Shown: one piece after another, positions 18,728 to 28,606 of the stretch
Layout of the letters: each line of letters begins with the position of its first letter
Position numbering within the stretch: position 1 is the first letter of the stretch
Source of the DNA: Azospirillum picis
Lineage (GTDB): Bacteria; Pseudomonadota; Alphaproteobacteria; Azospirillales; Azospirillaceae
Length of the DNA stretch: 64,000 bases
Direction: 5' to 3'
Assembly (NCBI RefSeq): GCF_017876115.1
Contig: NZ_JAGINO010000009.1
Span: 124,001-188,000 of the forward strand
Notes under the pieces: generated by a model
Seen by the model: only the letters and a program-made list of their open reading frames with translations
Told to the model about the DNA's origin: nothing
The model's database searches: none
Made by a program: the position numbers and the translations under genes

Positions 18728-19402
18728 TCACTGCACGCAGTCGTCCAGCCCGTCCCGGCGCACCACGGCCATCCGGCGCTCGATCACCCCGGCCCGCCGG
18801 GCGACATAGGCGCCGGGGCGCGACGGCGACCAGTTGCGCGGGTTGGGCAGCACCACCGCCAGCAGCGCCGCCTCATGCCGGGTGAGCGCCGCCGCCGGCT
18901 TGTGGAAATGGTGCCGCGCCGCCGCCTCGGCGCCATAGACGCCGTCGTCCCATTCGACGATGTTCAGGTAGACCTCCATGATGCGGCGCTTCGGCCAGAG
19001 GCTCTCGATCAGCAGGGTGAACCAGGTCTCCGCCCCCTTGCGGGTCCAACTCCGGTCGGGCCACAGGAAGGCGTTCTTGGCGGTCTGCTGGCTGATGGTG
19101 CTGCCGCCGCGCAGGCGCTTGCCGGTCTCGTTCTCCTCGAAGGCATCCTCGATGGCGGCCCAGTCGAACCCGCCATGGCCGCAGAAGCCGGTGTCCTCCG
19201 AGGCGAGCACCGCCTGGACCAGCAACGGCGAGATGCGGTCCAGCGGCTCCCAGTCGCGGTCGAGCCCGGCACCGCCGGCGGCGCGGATCAGCATCAACGG
19301 CGTCGCCGGCGGCGGCACGACACGGTAGAGCGCCGCCCACAGCACCGAAAAGGCGACCAGCCCCGCCACCCCGGCCAGCAGCCACCGCAGCCATCTGCGC
19401 AT
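18728..19402 (-). CDS. mtgA: Monofunctional biosynthetic peptidoglycan transglycosylase
   Basis: MtgA polymerises lipid II into glycan strands. The 224-residue protein has one N-terminal membrane anchor (about residues 5-27) and a GT51 domain. Catalytic Glu69 lies in AVLASEDTGFCGHGGFDW. The later motifs RGGSTISQQTAKNAFLW, RKGAETWFTLLIE and RIMEVYLNIVEW are all present. There is no transpeptidase domain, so it is the stand-alone form. It is divergent from the helicase gene at 19515. Confidence 0.96.
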   Translation of the reverse strand: MRRWLRWLLAGVAGLVAFSVLWAALYRVVPPPATPLMLIRAAGGAGLDRDWEPLDRISPLLVQAVLASEDTGFCGHGGFDWAAIEDAFEENETGKRLRGGSTISQQTAKNAFLWPDRSWTRKGAETWFTLLIESLWPKRRIMEVYLNIVEWDDGVYGAEAAARHHFHKPAAALTRHEAALLAVVLPNPRNWSPSRPGAYVARRAGVIERRMAVVRRDGLDDCVQ

Positions 19403-19514
19403 ACCGTCAAGTCCCCGCTCCGCCGCCCCGGACTTCCCTCAATGGGGACGCGCCGTTGCCGCGTCAACAAGCGATGCTCGCTTTGCCATGCCCCGCCGAC
19501 CTATAGTGCCGGCA

Positions 19515-22292
19515 ATGGACATGACCGCCGATCCCACGCCGCTTTACCGCCTCGACGACGCGCCCGCCATGGTGGCCGGCGCGCGCCGCGTCGTGTCGCT
19601 GACCCTCGACGGCGAGGTGGAGGACCTGTCGCTGGCCGAGGCCGCGTCGCGGGTGCGCCGCCAGCCGCCGCTGGTCTGCCACGGCCGCGCCTTCGCCCGC
19701 CGTCTCGGCATCGACAGCGTGCCGACCTTCGACGTGCTGGAGCTGTTCGCCTTCGTCCACCCCGCCCGCTTCTGCGTCCCCACCCCGCGCGGCCTTGCCG
19801 AGGCGCTCGACCTGCCCATCCCCGACGGCCACGAGGCCGACGCCCTGGCGCTGCAGCGCGCGGTGCGCCGGCTGCTCGGCGACCTGGGGGCACCCCAGCT
19901 CCCCGGGGGCCGCGAGGAGTCCTCCGACCCGGTCGCCTTCGCCTGGGAGATGGGGCGCGCCGGCTGGCCCTGGGCACCGGCGGTGCTGGCGGCGCTGGGC
20001 AAGCCGGACGGACCCGAGAAGGGCGCGGCCCGTTCCGGCCTGCGCGTCTGGGCCCGCATCAAGGAGTGGGAAGAAGGGGCGCCCCCTCCCCCGCCGGCCC
20101 AGAATCCGGTCGATCCGGAAGAGGCGCGCCGCCGCCTCGCCGTCATGCTGTCGGCAAGCGTGCTCGGCAAGGTGGCGGAGCCGCGGCCGCAGCAGGCCGA
20201 CTATTCCAGCGCGGTGTCCGCCGCCTTCGCGCCGCGCCAGCTTCCCGACACGCCGAACGTCGTGCTGGCGGAGGCCGGCACCGGCGTCGGCAAGACGCTC
20301 GGCTACCTCGCCCCGGCGACGGTGTGGGCGGAGAAGAACGGCGGGACCGTCTGGATCTCCACCTACACCCGCAACCTCCAGCACCAGATCGACAGCGAGC
20401 TGGACCGGCTCTATCCCGACCCGGCGACCAAGGCGCGCAAGGTGGTGCTGCGCAAGGGGCGCGAGAACTACCTGTGCCTGCTGAACCTGGAGGAGGCGGT
20501 GCGCGCCATGCCCTTCCAGCCGCACAACGCGGTCGGCGTCGGGCTGATGGCGCGCTGGGCGGCGGCGACGCGCGACGGCGACATGACCGGCGGCGACTTC
20601 CCCGGCTGGCTGGTCGACATCGCCGGACGCGGCCCGACCATGGGGATGGCCGACCGCCGCGGCGAGTGCATCTATTCCGCCTGCGACCATTACGCCCGCT
20701 GCTACATCGAGAAGAGCGTGCGCCGCGCCCGGCGCGCCGACATCGTCATCGCCAACCACGCGTTGGTGATGGTGCAGGCGGCGCTCGGCGGCGGCGAGGA
20801 GCCGACCCTGCCCAGCCGCTACGTCTTCGACGAGGGGCACCATGTCTTCGACGCCGCCGACAGCGCCTTCGCCGGCCACCTGACCGGTCGCGAGACGCAG
20901 GAGCTGCGGCGCTGGCTGCTGGGCGCGGAGGAGACCGGGCGCAGCCGTGCCCGCGGCCTGAAGCGCCGGCTGGAGGACATCGTCGCCGGCGACGAGGAGG
21001 CGTTGCGCCATCTCGACGACATCCTGATCGGCGCCCGCGTCCTGCCGGGCGACGGCTGGTCGGCGCGGCTGGCCGCCGACAGCCCCCAGGGGCCGACCGA
21101 GCGTTTCCTGCTGCTGGCGCGCCAGCAGGTCTATGCCCGCACCGCCGGGCAGGGCGGCCCCTACAGCCTGGAGGCCGACAAGGCCTATCCGGTCGAGGGC
21201 CTGCCGGAGGCCGCCGCCGAACTGGAGCAGGCGCTGGTCCGCCTGTCGGAGCCGGTGGAGGCGCTGGCCCGCCGGCTGGCGCAGCGGCTGGAGGACGAGA
21301 GCGCCGAGCTCGATTCCGACCAGCGCCGCCGCATCGACGCGCTGTCGCGCAGCCTGCACCGCCGCGGCACCCTGACGGTCGAGGCGTGGCGGGCCATGCT
21401 GCGCACCCTGCCGACGGAGACGCCGTCGCATTTCGTCGACTGGTTCGCGGTGGAACGCATCGACGGCCGTGACGTCGACGTCGGACTCTACCGCCACTGG
21501 GTCGACCCGACGGTGCCTTTCGCCGAGGCGCTGGCCGGCCCGGCCCACGGCATGGTGGTGACCTCGGCGACGCTGACCGACGGCACCGGCGACGTCGGCC
21601 AGGACTGGCGCGCGGCGGAGGACCGCTGCGGCGCCAGCCACCTGCCGGCCCCGGCGATCCGCGCCCAGGTCCCCTCCCCCTTCGACTACCCGAACCGCAC
21701 CCGCGTCTTCGTCGTCAACGACGTGCGCAAGGACGACCTCGGCCAGGTGGCGGCGGCCTACAAGTCGCTGTTCCTGGCGGCGGGCGGCGGCGGGCTCGGG
21801 CTGTTCACCGCGATCAGCCGGCTGCGCGCGGTGCGCGACCGCATCGCCGAGCCGCTCGACGCGGTGGGCATCCCGCTCTACGCCCAGCATGTCGACCCGC
21901 TGGACGTGTCGACCCTGATCGACATCTTCCGCGGCGAGGAGCATGCCTGCCTGCTCGGCACCGACGCGGTGCGCGACGGGGTGGACGTGCCGGGCCGGAG
22001 CCTGCGCCTGATCGTCTTCGACCGCGTGCCCTGGCCGCGCCCCGACATCCTGCACCGCGCGCGGCGCGACGCCTTCGGCCGTCGCCGCTACGAGGACATG
22101 ATCACCCGGCTGCGGCTGAAGCAGGCCTTCGGCCGTCTGGTCCGCCGCGCCGACGACACCGGCGTCTTCGTGCTGCTCGACCCGATGATGCCGAGCCGGC
22201 TGGCCGGCGCCTTCCCCGAGGGCGTGGAGATGCGGCGCGTCGGCCTGAAGCAGGCGGTGGAGGAGACGGCGGAGTTCCTGCGGGGCTGGTGA
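19515..22292 (+). CDS. DinG/XPD-like Fe-S superfamily 2 DNA helicase
   Basis: The 925-residue protein has a long N-terminal extension (~240 residues) before the helicase core. The core shows Walker A AEAGTGVGKTLGY, a DEGH box in YVFDEGHHVFD, and four cysteines spaced as an Fe-S cluster domain (YLC, then GEC, SAC and ARC in RGECIYSACDHYARC). The C-terminal motifs ACLLGTDAVRDGVDVPG and RLKQAFGRLVRRADD complete the set. DinG-type enzymes unwind DNA 5'-3' and help resolve R-loops and G-quadruplexes. The ATG at 19515 is chosen because the upstream in-frame ATG at 19488 adds a non-conserved basic stretch. It is transcribed alone. Confidence 0.9.
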   Translation: MDMTADPTPLYRLDDAPAMVAGARRVVSLTLDGEVEDLSLAEAASRVRRQPPLVCHGRAFARRLGIDSVPTFDVLELFAFVHPARFCVPTPRGLAEALDLPIPDGHEADALALQRAVRRLLGDLGAPQLPGGREESSDPVAFAWEMGRAGWPWAPAVLAALGKPDGPEKGAARSGLRVWARIKEWEEGAPPPPPAQNPVDPEEARRRLAVMLSASVLGKVAEPRPQQADYSSAVSAAFAPRQLPDTPNVVLAEAGTGVGKTLGYLAPATVWAEKNGGTVWISTYTRNLQHQIDSELDRLYPDPATKARKVVLRKGRENYLCLLNLEEAVRAMPFQPHNAVGVGLMARWAAATRDGDMTGGDFPGWLVDIAGRGPTMGMADRRGECIYSACDHYARCYIEKSVRRARRADIVIANHALVMVQAALGGGEEPTLPSRYVFDEGHHVFDAADSAFAGHLTGRETQELRRWLLGAEETGRSRARGLKRRLEDIVAGDEEALRHLDDILIGARVLPGDGWSARLAADSPQGPTERFLLLARQQVYARTAGQGGPYSLEADKAYPVEGLPEAAAELEQALVRLSEPVEALARRLAQRLEDESAELDSDQRRRIDALSRSLHRRGTLTVEAWRAMLRTLPTETPSHFVDWFAVERIDGRDVDVGLYRHWVDPTVPFAEALAGPAHGMVVTSATLTDGTGDVGQDWRAAEDRCGASHLPAPAIRAQVPSPFDYPNRTRVFVVNDVRKDDLGQVAAAYKSLFLAAGGGGLGLFTAISRLRAVRDRIAEPLDAVGIPLYAQHVDPLDVSTLIDIFRGEEHACLLGTDAVRDGVDVPGRSLRLIVFDRVPWPRPDILHRARRDAFGRRRYEDMITRLRLKQAFGRLVRRADDTGVFVLLDPMMPSRLAGAFPEGVEMRRVGLKQAVEETAEFLRGW

Positions 22293-22319
22293 CGGCGGGA
22301 CGCCGGCCCGGCCAGCAGG

Positions 22320-24011
22320 TCAGGCGGCGCGCAGCTCGCGCAGGAAGCCATCCATCGCCTGCTTGAGCAGCGCCGACTGCCGGGCGAGGTCGTCCGACGC
22401 GTGCTTGACGCTGTTGGTCGCGGCCCCCGTCTCGTTCTCCGCCTGCTGGATGCCCAGGACGTTGCGCGACACCTCGGTGGTCCCGACCGCCGCCTGCTGG
22501 GCGTTGCGGCTGATCTCGGCGGTGGCGCCGCTCTGCTGGTTCACCGACTGCGCCATGTCCGCCGTGGAGGTGCTGATCTCCTCGACCTGGCCGATGATGC
22601 CGCGCATGGCGCCGACCGTCCGGTCCGACGCCGCCTTCACCGCACCGATCTGGTTGGTGATCTGCTCGGTCATCGCATGGGTCTGGTTGGCCAGGTTCTT
22701 CACCTCGCTGGCGACGACGGCGAAGCCCTTGCCTGCCTCGCCGGCACGGGCGGCCTCGATGGTCGCGTTCAGCGCCAGCAGGTTGGTCTGGCTGGCCACC
22801 GCGCTGATCGAGGCGACGATCTGGTCGACCTGCTCGATGGAAGCGGAAAGCACATCCAGTTGGCGCTGGGCCTCGCCGGCCCCCTCGGCCGCCAGGCGGG
22901 AGCGGTCGGCGGCACGGCCGACACGGTCGGACAGCTCGCCGATCGACGCCGACAGCTCCTCGGAGGCGGCGGCCACGGTCTGCACATTGGCGCTGGCCTG
23001 CTCGGACGCGGCGGCCACGGCGGTGCACTGGGCGCCGACCTCCTCGACGGCGGCGGCAAGCTGCGACGAGGTCGCCTGCAGCTCGGTCGCGGAGCTGCCG
23101 ACCGCGTTGACGATGGAGCCGACCCGCTCCTCGAAGGTCCGGGCAAGGTCCAGGGTCGCCCGGCGCTTCTCGGCGGCGGCCTGGGCTTCGGCCTCCTTGG
23201 CCTCCTGCTCCAGCCGACGGGTGCGGACCATGCTCTCCTTGAACACCTCCACCGTCCGCGCCATGGCGCCGACCTCGTCGCCGCGGTCGGTGCCGGCGAT
23301 CTCCGTGGCGGTTTCTCCGGTCGCCAGGCGCCCCATCGCGGCGTTCAGGGCGGAGATCGGGCGGCGGATGCCGACCACCACCACCAGCACCGACGCCATG
23401 GCGCCGACGACGAGCAGGGTCACCGCGATCGACAGCGAGTTCAGCACCGTCCGGTTCGTCTGGGCGGTCAGGTCGTCCGACGAGCGGTAGACCGCGGCGA
23501 ACACCTCGTCCGACAGCTTTGCGGCCATGTTGAAGGCCTCCACCATCAGCGGGCGGCCTTCCTTGCCATAGACCGCTGCCGCCCCGGCGTGATCGGCCTT
23601 CTCCTTCGCGGCATACATCTTGGGCAGCGCCGCCTTCATCGACGCCACCAGTTCCATGATCCGGGCCACCCTGTCCTTGTGTTCGGGCCTGACGAGGCGG
23701 GTCACCACCGCGCTTGACTCGGCGATGGCGGCCTGAAGCTCATCCATCGACTTGACCAGGGACGGCAGGCCGGCGGGATCCTGAAGCAGCAGGACGTTGT
23801 TGGCCTGACGCCCCAGGTTGGCGAGGTCGCCGCGCATCCGTTCCAGCTTCAGCGAGAAGGCCACGTCGGTGTCGAGCAGCCGGCTGTAGCGATCGTCGAT
23901 CTCACCGATCCTGTTGCCCAGGTATATCGACAATCCCAGCGTAATCACGCTGAGAAGGGCAACAACTGCATAGATTTTCGTACCAACCCGCAGATTCTGG
24001 ATGAGCTTCAC
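22320..24011 (-). CDS. Methyl-accepting chemotaxis protein
   Basis: The 563-residue receptor has a first transmembrane helix (about 12-30), a ~165-residue helical periplasmic ligand domain, a second transmembrane helix near 190-212, a HAMP segment, and a cytoplasmic signalling domain. The hairpin tip has the highly conserved [27 protein letters not shown] region. The C-terminus ([11 protein letters not shown]) has no NWETF-type CheR tether. The ligand is unknown. No che genes are adjacent, so it must feed into a chemotaxis system encoded elsewhere. The gene stands alone between convergent and divergent neighbours. Confidence 0.95.
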   Translation of the reverse strand: MKLIQNLRVGTKIYAVVALLSVITLGLSIYLGNRIGEIDDRYSRLLDTDVAFSLKLERMRGDLANLGRQANNVLLLQDPAGLPSLVKSMDELQAAIAESSAVVTRLVRPEHKDRVARIMELVASMKAALPKMYAAKEKADHAGAAAVYGKEGRPLMVEAFNMAAKLSDEVFAAVYRSSDDLTAQTNRTVLNSLSIAVTLLVVGAMASVLVVVVGIRRPISALNAAMGRLATGETATEIAGTDRGDEVGAMARTVEVFKESMVRTRRLEQEAKEAEAQAAAEKRRATLDLARTFEERVGSIVNAVGSSATELQATSSQLAAAVEEVGAQCTAVAAASEQASANVQTVAAASEELSASIGELSDRVGRAADRSRLAAEGAGEAQRQLDVLSASIEQVDQIVASISAVASQTNLLALNATIEAARAGEAGKGFAVVASEVKNLANQTHAMTEQITNQIGAVKAASDRTVGAMRGIIGQVEEISTSTADMAQSVNQQSGATAEISRNAQQAAVGTTEVSRNVLGIQQAENETGAATNSVKHASDDLARQSALLKQAMDGFLRELRAA

Positions 24012-24186
24012 GAAGGCACCTCACTGAAAATCCCCACGGGGACGCGAATTCCGCCATCTTCCGCGCAAATGCCGAAGAGGGTTTCTCGGGCATAGGTCTT
24101 GCGGAGTAAAAGATTTCTTAAATGCGGACTGCGGGGTACCGGAACATCTTCAGGTCCGGGCTGGAAACGGCAACGATATCAACGCC

Positions 24187-25134
24187 TCATCCACCCGGTG
24201 CATACACCGCCAGCAGCGCCGACAGCGTCACCACGCTCAGCACCGTCGAGACCAGGATGGCAGACGACGTGCGTTCCACGTAGATCTGGTACTGCGAGGC
24301 GACGACGAAGGTCAGCGCGCCGGTCGGCAGGGCCGCCAGGATGACGGCACTGGCGGTCCAGAAGGGGTCCATCGGGAACAGCGTGCGGGTCAGCAGCCAG
24401 GCCAGCGCCGGATGGGCCAGCAGCTTGAAGGCGCTGATCCAGCCCGCCTCCGCAAGGCCCGCGGTCAGGCGCTGCGAGGCGAGGAACAGGCCGATGGCGA
24501 ACAGCGCGCAGGGACCGGCGGGCGACCCCATCAGCTCGCAGAAGGTGGCGATCGGCTTCGGCACCGCCACGCCGGGCAGCAGGGCCGACCACAGGACGCC
24601 GACGCCGGTCGACAGGATCAGCGGGTTCCTGGCCAGCGCCCGGCCGACGTCCTTCAACGCCTTTCCCAGCCCGGCGCCGTGGCTGTTGGCGAACTCCAGC
24701 CAGATCACCGCGATGCCGACCATGACGACGCTCATGAGGATGGTCGCCAGGATGGTCGGGGCCAGATGGTCCGGGCCGAAGGCGGCCAGGAACAACGGGA
24801 TGCCCATGTAGCCGGTGTTGGAGAAGGCGGCGTTCAGCCCCTGCATGCAGTGGACCTGCGTGCGGTCGCGCCGCAGCAGCCGGCCGACGACCGCCCCCAG
24901 CGCATAGACCAGCAGCATCGAGCCGAGGAAGGCACCGATGAACGGCCCGTTGAAGATCTCCGGGATCGATCGCCTGGCGGTGCCGAGGAACAGCACCGGC
25001 GGCAAGGCCATCCAGTAGACGAACTTGTTGAGCGCCTCGGACGAGGATGGCCCCAGCAACTTCGACTTTCCCGACAGAAAGCCGGCCAGGATGATGGCGA
25101 AGACGGGAAAGGCGACGTTGAGCACGACAGTCAT
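24187..25134 (-). CDS. AEC-family transporter (auxin efflux carrier superfamily)
   Basis: The 315-residue membrane protein fits ten transmembrane segments and the AEC/membrane-transport family. It has the N-terminal VFAIILAGFLSGKSKLL, the central NTGYMGIPLFLAAFG around the first half boundary, and a repeated second half. Bacterial members export organic acids or amino-acid-like anions; the substrate here is unknown. The ATG at 25134 (MTVVLNVAFPVF) is chosen because the longer frame adds 42 residues of non-membrane sequence overlapping intergenic DNA. Confidence 0.87.
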   Translation of the reverse strand: MTVVLNVAFPVFAIILAGFLSGKSKLLGPSSSEALNKFVYWMALPPVLFLGTARRSIPEIFNGPFIGAFLGSMLLVYALGAVVGRLLRRDRTQVHCMQGLNAAFSNTGYMGIPLFLAAFGPDHLAPTILATILMSVVMVGIAVIWLEFANSHGAGLGKALKDVGRALARNPLILSTGVGVLWSALLPGVAVPKPIATFCELMGSPAGPCALFAIGLFLASQRLTAGLAEAGWISAFKLLAHPALAWLLTRTLFPMDPFWTASAVILAALPTGALTFVVASQYQIYVERTSSAILVSTVLSVVTLSALLAVYAPGG

Positions 25135-25252
25135 GACGCGCGACAATAGGGGGCACGAACCCTGCCGTCGAGCGGCCGATGCCACCGCCGGGGGCATGGC
25201 ACCCTTGACGCGGGGGATATGGCGTTCAACAGTGCGCGGACCGGCCGCGCCG

Positions 25253-25322
25253 CCCGCCACTTCCAGCCCGCCACTTCCAGCCCGCCACTTCCAGCCCGCC
25301 GCCCCCAGCCCGCCGCCCGGCG
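25253..25322. repeat. 14-bp tandem repeat array upstream of the TerB-like gene
   Basis: Three perfect copies of CCCGCCACTTCCAG run from 25253 to 25294. They are followed by a degenerate copy (CCCGCCGCCCCCAG, 25295-25308) and a partial fifth. The array ends 25 bases before the ATG at 25348. A longer frame through it would translate as TSSPP-type repeats, but this is probably untranslated leader. Confidence 0.85.
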
Positions 25323-25347
25323 CCGCTCACGCCTGTCAGGAAAGCCC

Positions 25348-25752
25348 ATGATCGACCACCACAGCGCGCTCATCTACGTCATGGTCCTGGTGTCGGCCTG
25401 CGACGCCGACATGACCGACGCCGAACTGGAAGCCATCGGCGAGAATGTCCGCTACCTGCCGATCTTCCGCGACTTCAGCAGCGACCAGGTGATGGCCGCC
25501 ACGCGGGAATGCACGGCCATCCTGTCGGATGCCGACGGGCTCGACACCGTGCTGACGATCATCGAGCAGGCGCTGCCGTCCAAGCTGCGCGAGACCGCCT
25601 ATGCAGTCGCCTGCGACATCGCGGCGGCCGATCCGAAGGCATCGCAGGAGGAGTTGCGCATGCTGGAGATGATCCGCCACCGCCTGGGCATCGACCGGCT
25701 GTGCGCCGCCGCCATCGAGCGCGGCGCCCGCGCCCGCCACATGCGCCTCTGA
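25348..25752 (+). CDS. TerB-like (tellurite resistance/Dj1A-type) small protein
   Basis: The 134-residue acidic, alpha-helical protein matches the TerB-like fold. It has an N-terminal helix (HHSALIYVMVLVSACDADMTDAE) with the CDAD...D acidic cluster typical of metal-binding TerB domains, and a second acidic site in DIAAADPKASQEE. The role of stand-alone TerB proteins is not established; envelope stress and metal sensing have been proposed. The ATG at 25348 is preferred over a longer frame that would run through the tandem repeat. It precedes the dehydrogenase gene by 61 bases and may share its transcript. Confidence 0.75.
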   Translation: MIDHHSALIYVMVLVSACDADMTDAELEAIGENVRYLPIFRDFSSDQVMAATRECTAILSDADGLDTVLTIIEQALPSKLRETAYAVACDIAAADPKASQEELRMLEMIRHRLGIDRLCAAAIERGARARHMRL

Positions 25753-25813
25753 CGCGCCCCCGCCGCCCCCGTCCCTCCGACCCGTCCCGCCGAACCTGCC
25801 CGAAAGACGCACC

Positions 25814-26701
25814 ATGACCGACGAAACCGTCCGCCCCGACCTGTCAGGACAGCGCCTGGGCTTCATCGGCCTCGGCCTGATGGGCAAGCCGATGGCCCGC
25901 GCGCTCGCCCGGCAGGGCGCCGGCCTGGTGGTGGCGAGCCGCAGCGCCGGTCCGGTCGCCGAGATGGCGGCCGAAGGCATGATCGCCGCCACCGGGCCGG
26001 CCGCCGTCGCCGGACAGGCCGACACGATCATCCTGATGCTGACCGACACCCCGGCGGTGGAGGCGGTGGCCGCGGCGCTGCTGCCGGGCCTGCGCCCCGG
26101 ACATCTGGTGATCGACATGGGCACCACCGCAGTCGCCGCCACCCGCGCCCTGGCCGGCCGGGTCGCCGCGGCCGGTGCCGAGTGGCTCGACGCCCCGGTC
26201 TCCGGCGGGACGGTGGCGGCCGAGGCGGCGACGCTGACCATCATGGCCGGCGGAACGGAGGCGGCCTTCGCCCGCGCCCTGCCGCTGCTGCAGGCGATGG
26301 GCCGCCGGATCACCCATGTCGGGGCCAGCGGCGCCGGCCAGATCGCCAAGTCCGCCAACCAGGTCATCGTCGCCCTGACCATCGGCGCCGTGGCCGAGGC
26401 GCTGGCCCTGGCCAAGGCCGCCGGCGCCGATCCGGCGAAGGTCCGCGACGCCATCCGCGGCGGCTTCGCGGAATCCCGCATCCTCGACCTGCATGGCGGC
26501 CGCATGGTGGCCGGCGACTTCACGCCGGGCGGGCGCGTCACCACCCAGGTCAAGGACCTCCGCCAGGCGGAGGAGCTGGCCCAGCAGTCCGGCATCGACC
26601 TGCCGACGCTCGGCCTGTCGCTGGAGCTGTTCGAGATGCTGGTGGAACAGGGTGACGGCGCGCTGGACCATTCGGCACTCTACCGGCTGTTCGCGCGCTG
26701 A
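25814..26701 (+). CDS. NAD(P)-dependent beta-hydroxyacid dehydrogenase (3-hydroxyisobutyrate dehydrogenase family)
   Basis: The 295-residue protein is a typical GarR/MmsB/GLYR family member. It has a Rossmann motif GFIGLGLMGKPMARALARQG near residues 16-35, the substrate-binding DAPVSGGTVAAEAATL, and the catalytic lysine in SGAGQIAKSANQVI. Such enzymes reduce or oxidise short 3-hydroxyacids (3-hydroxyisobutyrate, tartronate semialdehyde). The neighbours do not define the substrate: the next gene is citramalate synthase, but 169 bases separate them. A specific gene symbol is not justified. Confidence 0.88.
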   Translation: MTDETVRPDLSGQRLGFIGLGLMGKPMARALARQGAGLVVASRSAGPVAEMAAEGMIAATGPAAVAGQADTIILMLTDTPAVEAVAAALLPGLRPGHLVIDMGTTAVAATRALAGRVAAAGAEWLDAPVSGGTVAAEAATLTIMAGGTEAAFARALPLLQAMGRRITHVGASGAGQIAKSANQVIVALTIGAVAEALALAKAAGADPAKVRDAIRGGFAESRILDLHGGRMVAGDFTPGGRVTTQVKDLRQAEELAQQSGIDLPTLGLSLELFEMLVEQGDGALDHSALYRLFAR

Positions 26702-26870
26702 TCCGGCGGCGCCCTCCCGCCATTCCCTCCGTTGCGTCAACGCACGCCTTCCAGCAAGTTTCTTGTCAAGACGGTTGAGGAACGGTGCCGTTTCGTCCAT
26801 TCTCCGGCCTTTCCACGGAGCGGAAAGCCCACGGGCCTTCCCTTCAGGCCAGGTGTCAGGTCAGGCGGCA

Positions 26871-28472
26871 ATGACGGGCGAACGCATCTATCTCTACGAC
26901 ACCACGCTGCGCGACGGGGCACAGACCCAGGGTGTGGATTTCTCGGTCACCGACAAGGTCGCGATCGCCCGCGACCTCGACCGGATCGGCGTCGACTACA
27001 TCGAGGGCGGCTGGCCGGGCGCCAACCCGACCGACGACCAGTTCTTCGCCGAAGCACCGGATCTCGACCGCGCCACCTTCACCGCCTTCGGCATGACCCG
27101 GCGCCCCGGACGCAGCGCCGCCAACGATCCGCAGTTGACGGCGCTGGCCCAGTCGCGGGCCAAGGCGGTCTGCATGGTCGGCAAGACCTGGGACTTCCAC
27201 GTCGACGTGGCGCTGAACATCCCGCGCGACGAGAACCTGGATCTGATCCGTGACAGCATCGCGGCGCTGCGCGCCGCCAAGGGCGAGGCGCTGTTCGACG
27301 CAGAGCATTTCTTCGACGGCTACAAGCGCAACCCGGCCTATGCCGCGTCCTGCATCAGTGCCGCCTTCGAGGCCGGCGCCCGCTGGATCGTGCTGTGCGA
27401 CACCAACGGCGGCACCCTGCCGCACGAGATCGACGCCATCGTCCGCGAGGTGGTGGAGAGGCACGGCATCCCGGGCGACCGGCTGGGCATCCACTGCCAC
27501 AACGACACCGAGAACGCGGTCGCCAACTCGCTGGCGGCGGTGCGGGCCGGCGCGCGCATGGTCCAGGGCACGATCAACGGGCTGGGCGAGCGCTGCGGCA
27601 ACGCCAACCTCGTCTCCCTGATCCCGACGCTGATGCTGAAGATGGGGTACGAGACCGGCGTCCGTCGCGAGGACCTGCCGCTGCTGACCCGGCTCAGCCG
27701 TGCCTTCGACGACCGCCTGAACCGCGCGCCGAACCGTCATGCCCCCTATGTCGGGGCCAGCGCCTTCGCCCATAAGGGCGGCCTGCACGTCTCGGCGGTG
27801 GAGAAGGACCCGTCCTCCTACGAGCATGTCGCACCCGAGCTGGTCGGCAACCGCCGCGAGATCGTGATGTCAGACCAGGCCGGCCGCTCCAACCTGGTGG
27901 CGCGCCTGCGCGACATCGGCATGGCCGTCGACGCGAAGGACGAGCGCCTCGCCGGCCTGCTCGACCTGGTGAAGCAGCGCGACGGCGACGGCTACGCCTA
28001 CGACACCGCCGAGGCCAGCTTCGAGCTGCTGGTGCGGCGCGAGCTGGGCGACGTGCCGCGCTATTTCGAGCTGCTGCGCTTCCACGTCACCGACGAGCGC
28101 CGCTACAACGCGCTCGGCAGGATGGTGGTCGAATCGGAAGCGGTGGTGCGCGTGCGCATCGGCGGCGAGGTGCGGATGGAGGTCGCCGACGGCAACGGCC
28201 CGGTCCACGCGCTGGACGTCGCCATGCGCAAGGCGCTGGAGCCGGTCTATCCGGCCCTGGCGCGGGTCAGCCTGTCCGACTACCGCGTTCGCATCCTGGC
28301 GGCGAAGGACGGCACCGGCGCCATGCCGCGCGTCCTGATCCGCAGCGCCCGGTCCGACGGTACCGAATGGTCCACGCTCGGCGTGTCCACCAACATCATC
28401 GAGGCCTCGGTGGAGGCCCTGGCGGACAGCTACACCTTCGCGCTGATGAAGAGCGAGGCGAAGCCGGTGTGA
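26871..28472 (+). CDS. cimA: Citramalate synthase
   Basis: The enzyme condenses pyruvate and acetyl-CoA to (R)-citramalate, the first step of the threonine-independent route to isoleucine. The 533-residue protein is the long LeuA-like form with a regulatory C-terminal domain. The TIM-barrel motifs are LYDTTLRDGAQTQGVDF, YIEGGWPGANPTD, LGIHCHNDTENAVANSL and GTINGLGERCGNANL. The domain junction has FAHKGGLHVSAVEKD. The choice over 2-isopropylmalate or homocitrate synthase rests on GAQTQGVDFS and GGWPGANPTD, which are typical of this subfamily. LeuCD (leuC at 3515) can process its product. The ATG at 26871 follows a weak AGGTCAGGCGGCA leader. Confidence 0.92.
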   Translation: MTGERIYLYDTTLRDGAQTQGVDFSVTDKVAIARDLDRIGVDYIEGGWPGANPTDDQFFAEAPDLDRATFTAFGMTRRPGRSAANDPQLTALAQSRAKAVCMVGKTWDFHVDVALNIPRDENLDLIRDSIAALRAAKGEALFDAEHFFDGYKRNPAYAASCISAAFEAGARWIVLCDTNGGTLPHEIDAIVREVVERHGIPGDRLGIHCHNDTENAVANSLAAVRAGARMVQGTINGLGERCGNANLVSLIPTLMLKMGYETGVRREDLPLLTRLSRAFDDRLNRAPNRHAPYVGASAFAHKGGLHVSAVEKDPSSYEHVAPELVGNRREIVMSDQAGRSNLVARLRDIGMAVDAKDERLAGLLDLVKQRDGDGYAYDTAEASFELLVRRELGDVPRYFELLRFHVTDERRYNALGRMVVESEAVVRVRIGGEVRMEVADGNGPVHALDVAMRKALEPVYPALARVSLSDYRVRILAAKDGTGAMPRVLIRSARSDGTEWSTLGVSTNIIEASVEALADSYTFALMKSEAKPV

Positions 28473-28606
28473 CGGGCAGGCGGCACCTTCCCGCCGGCGC
28501 GGTGATCTGTTAGCAAGGCGGTTTCGGGGCGCTCGCATTCACGCGGGGACGGCTCCGGTCACCAGCGCCCGTATTGCCGCGGGTCCGCATTCGGAGATCC
28601 ATCGCC

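Noticed and set aside
19464..22055. Minus-strand open frame of 863 codons across the DinG-like helicase
   Set aside because: Antisense shadow; the plus strand has Walker A, Fe-S cysteines and C-terminal helicase motifs.
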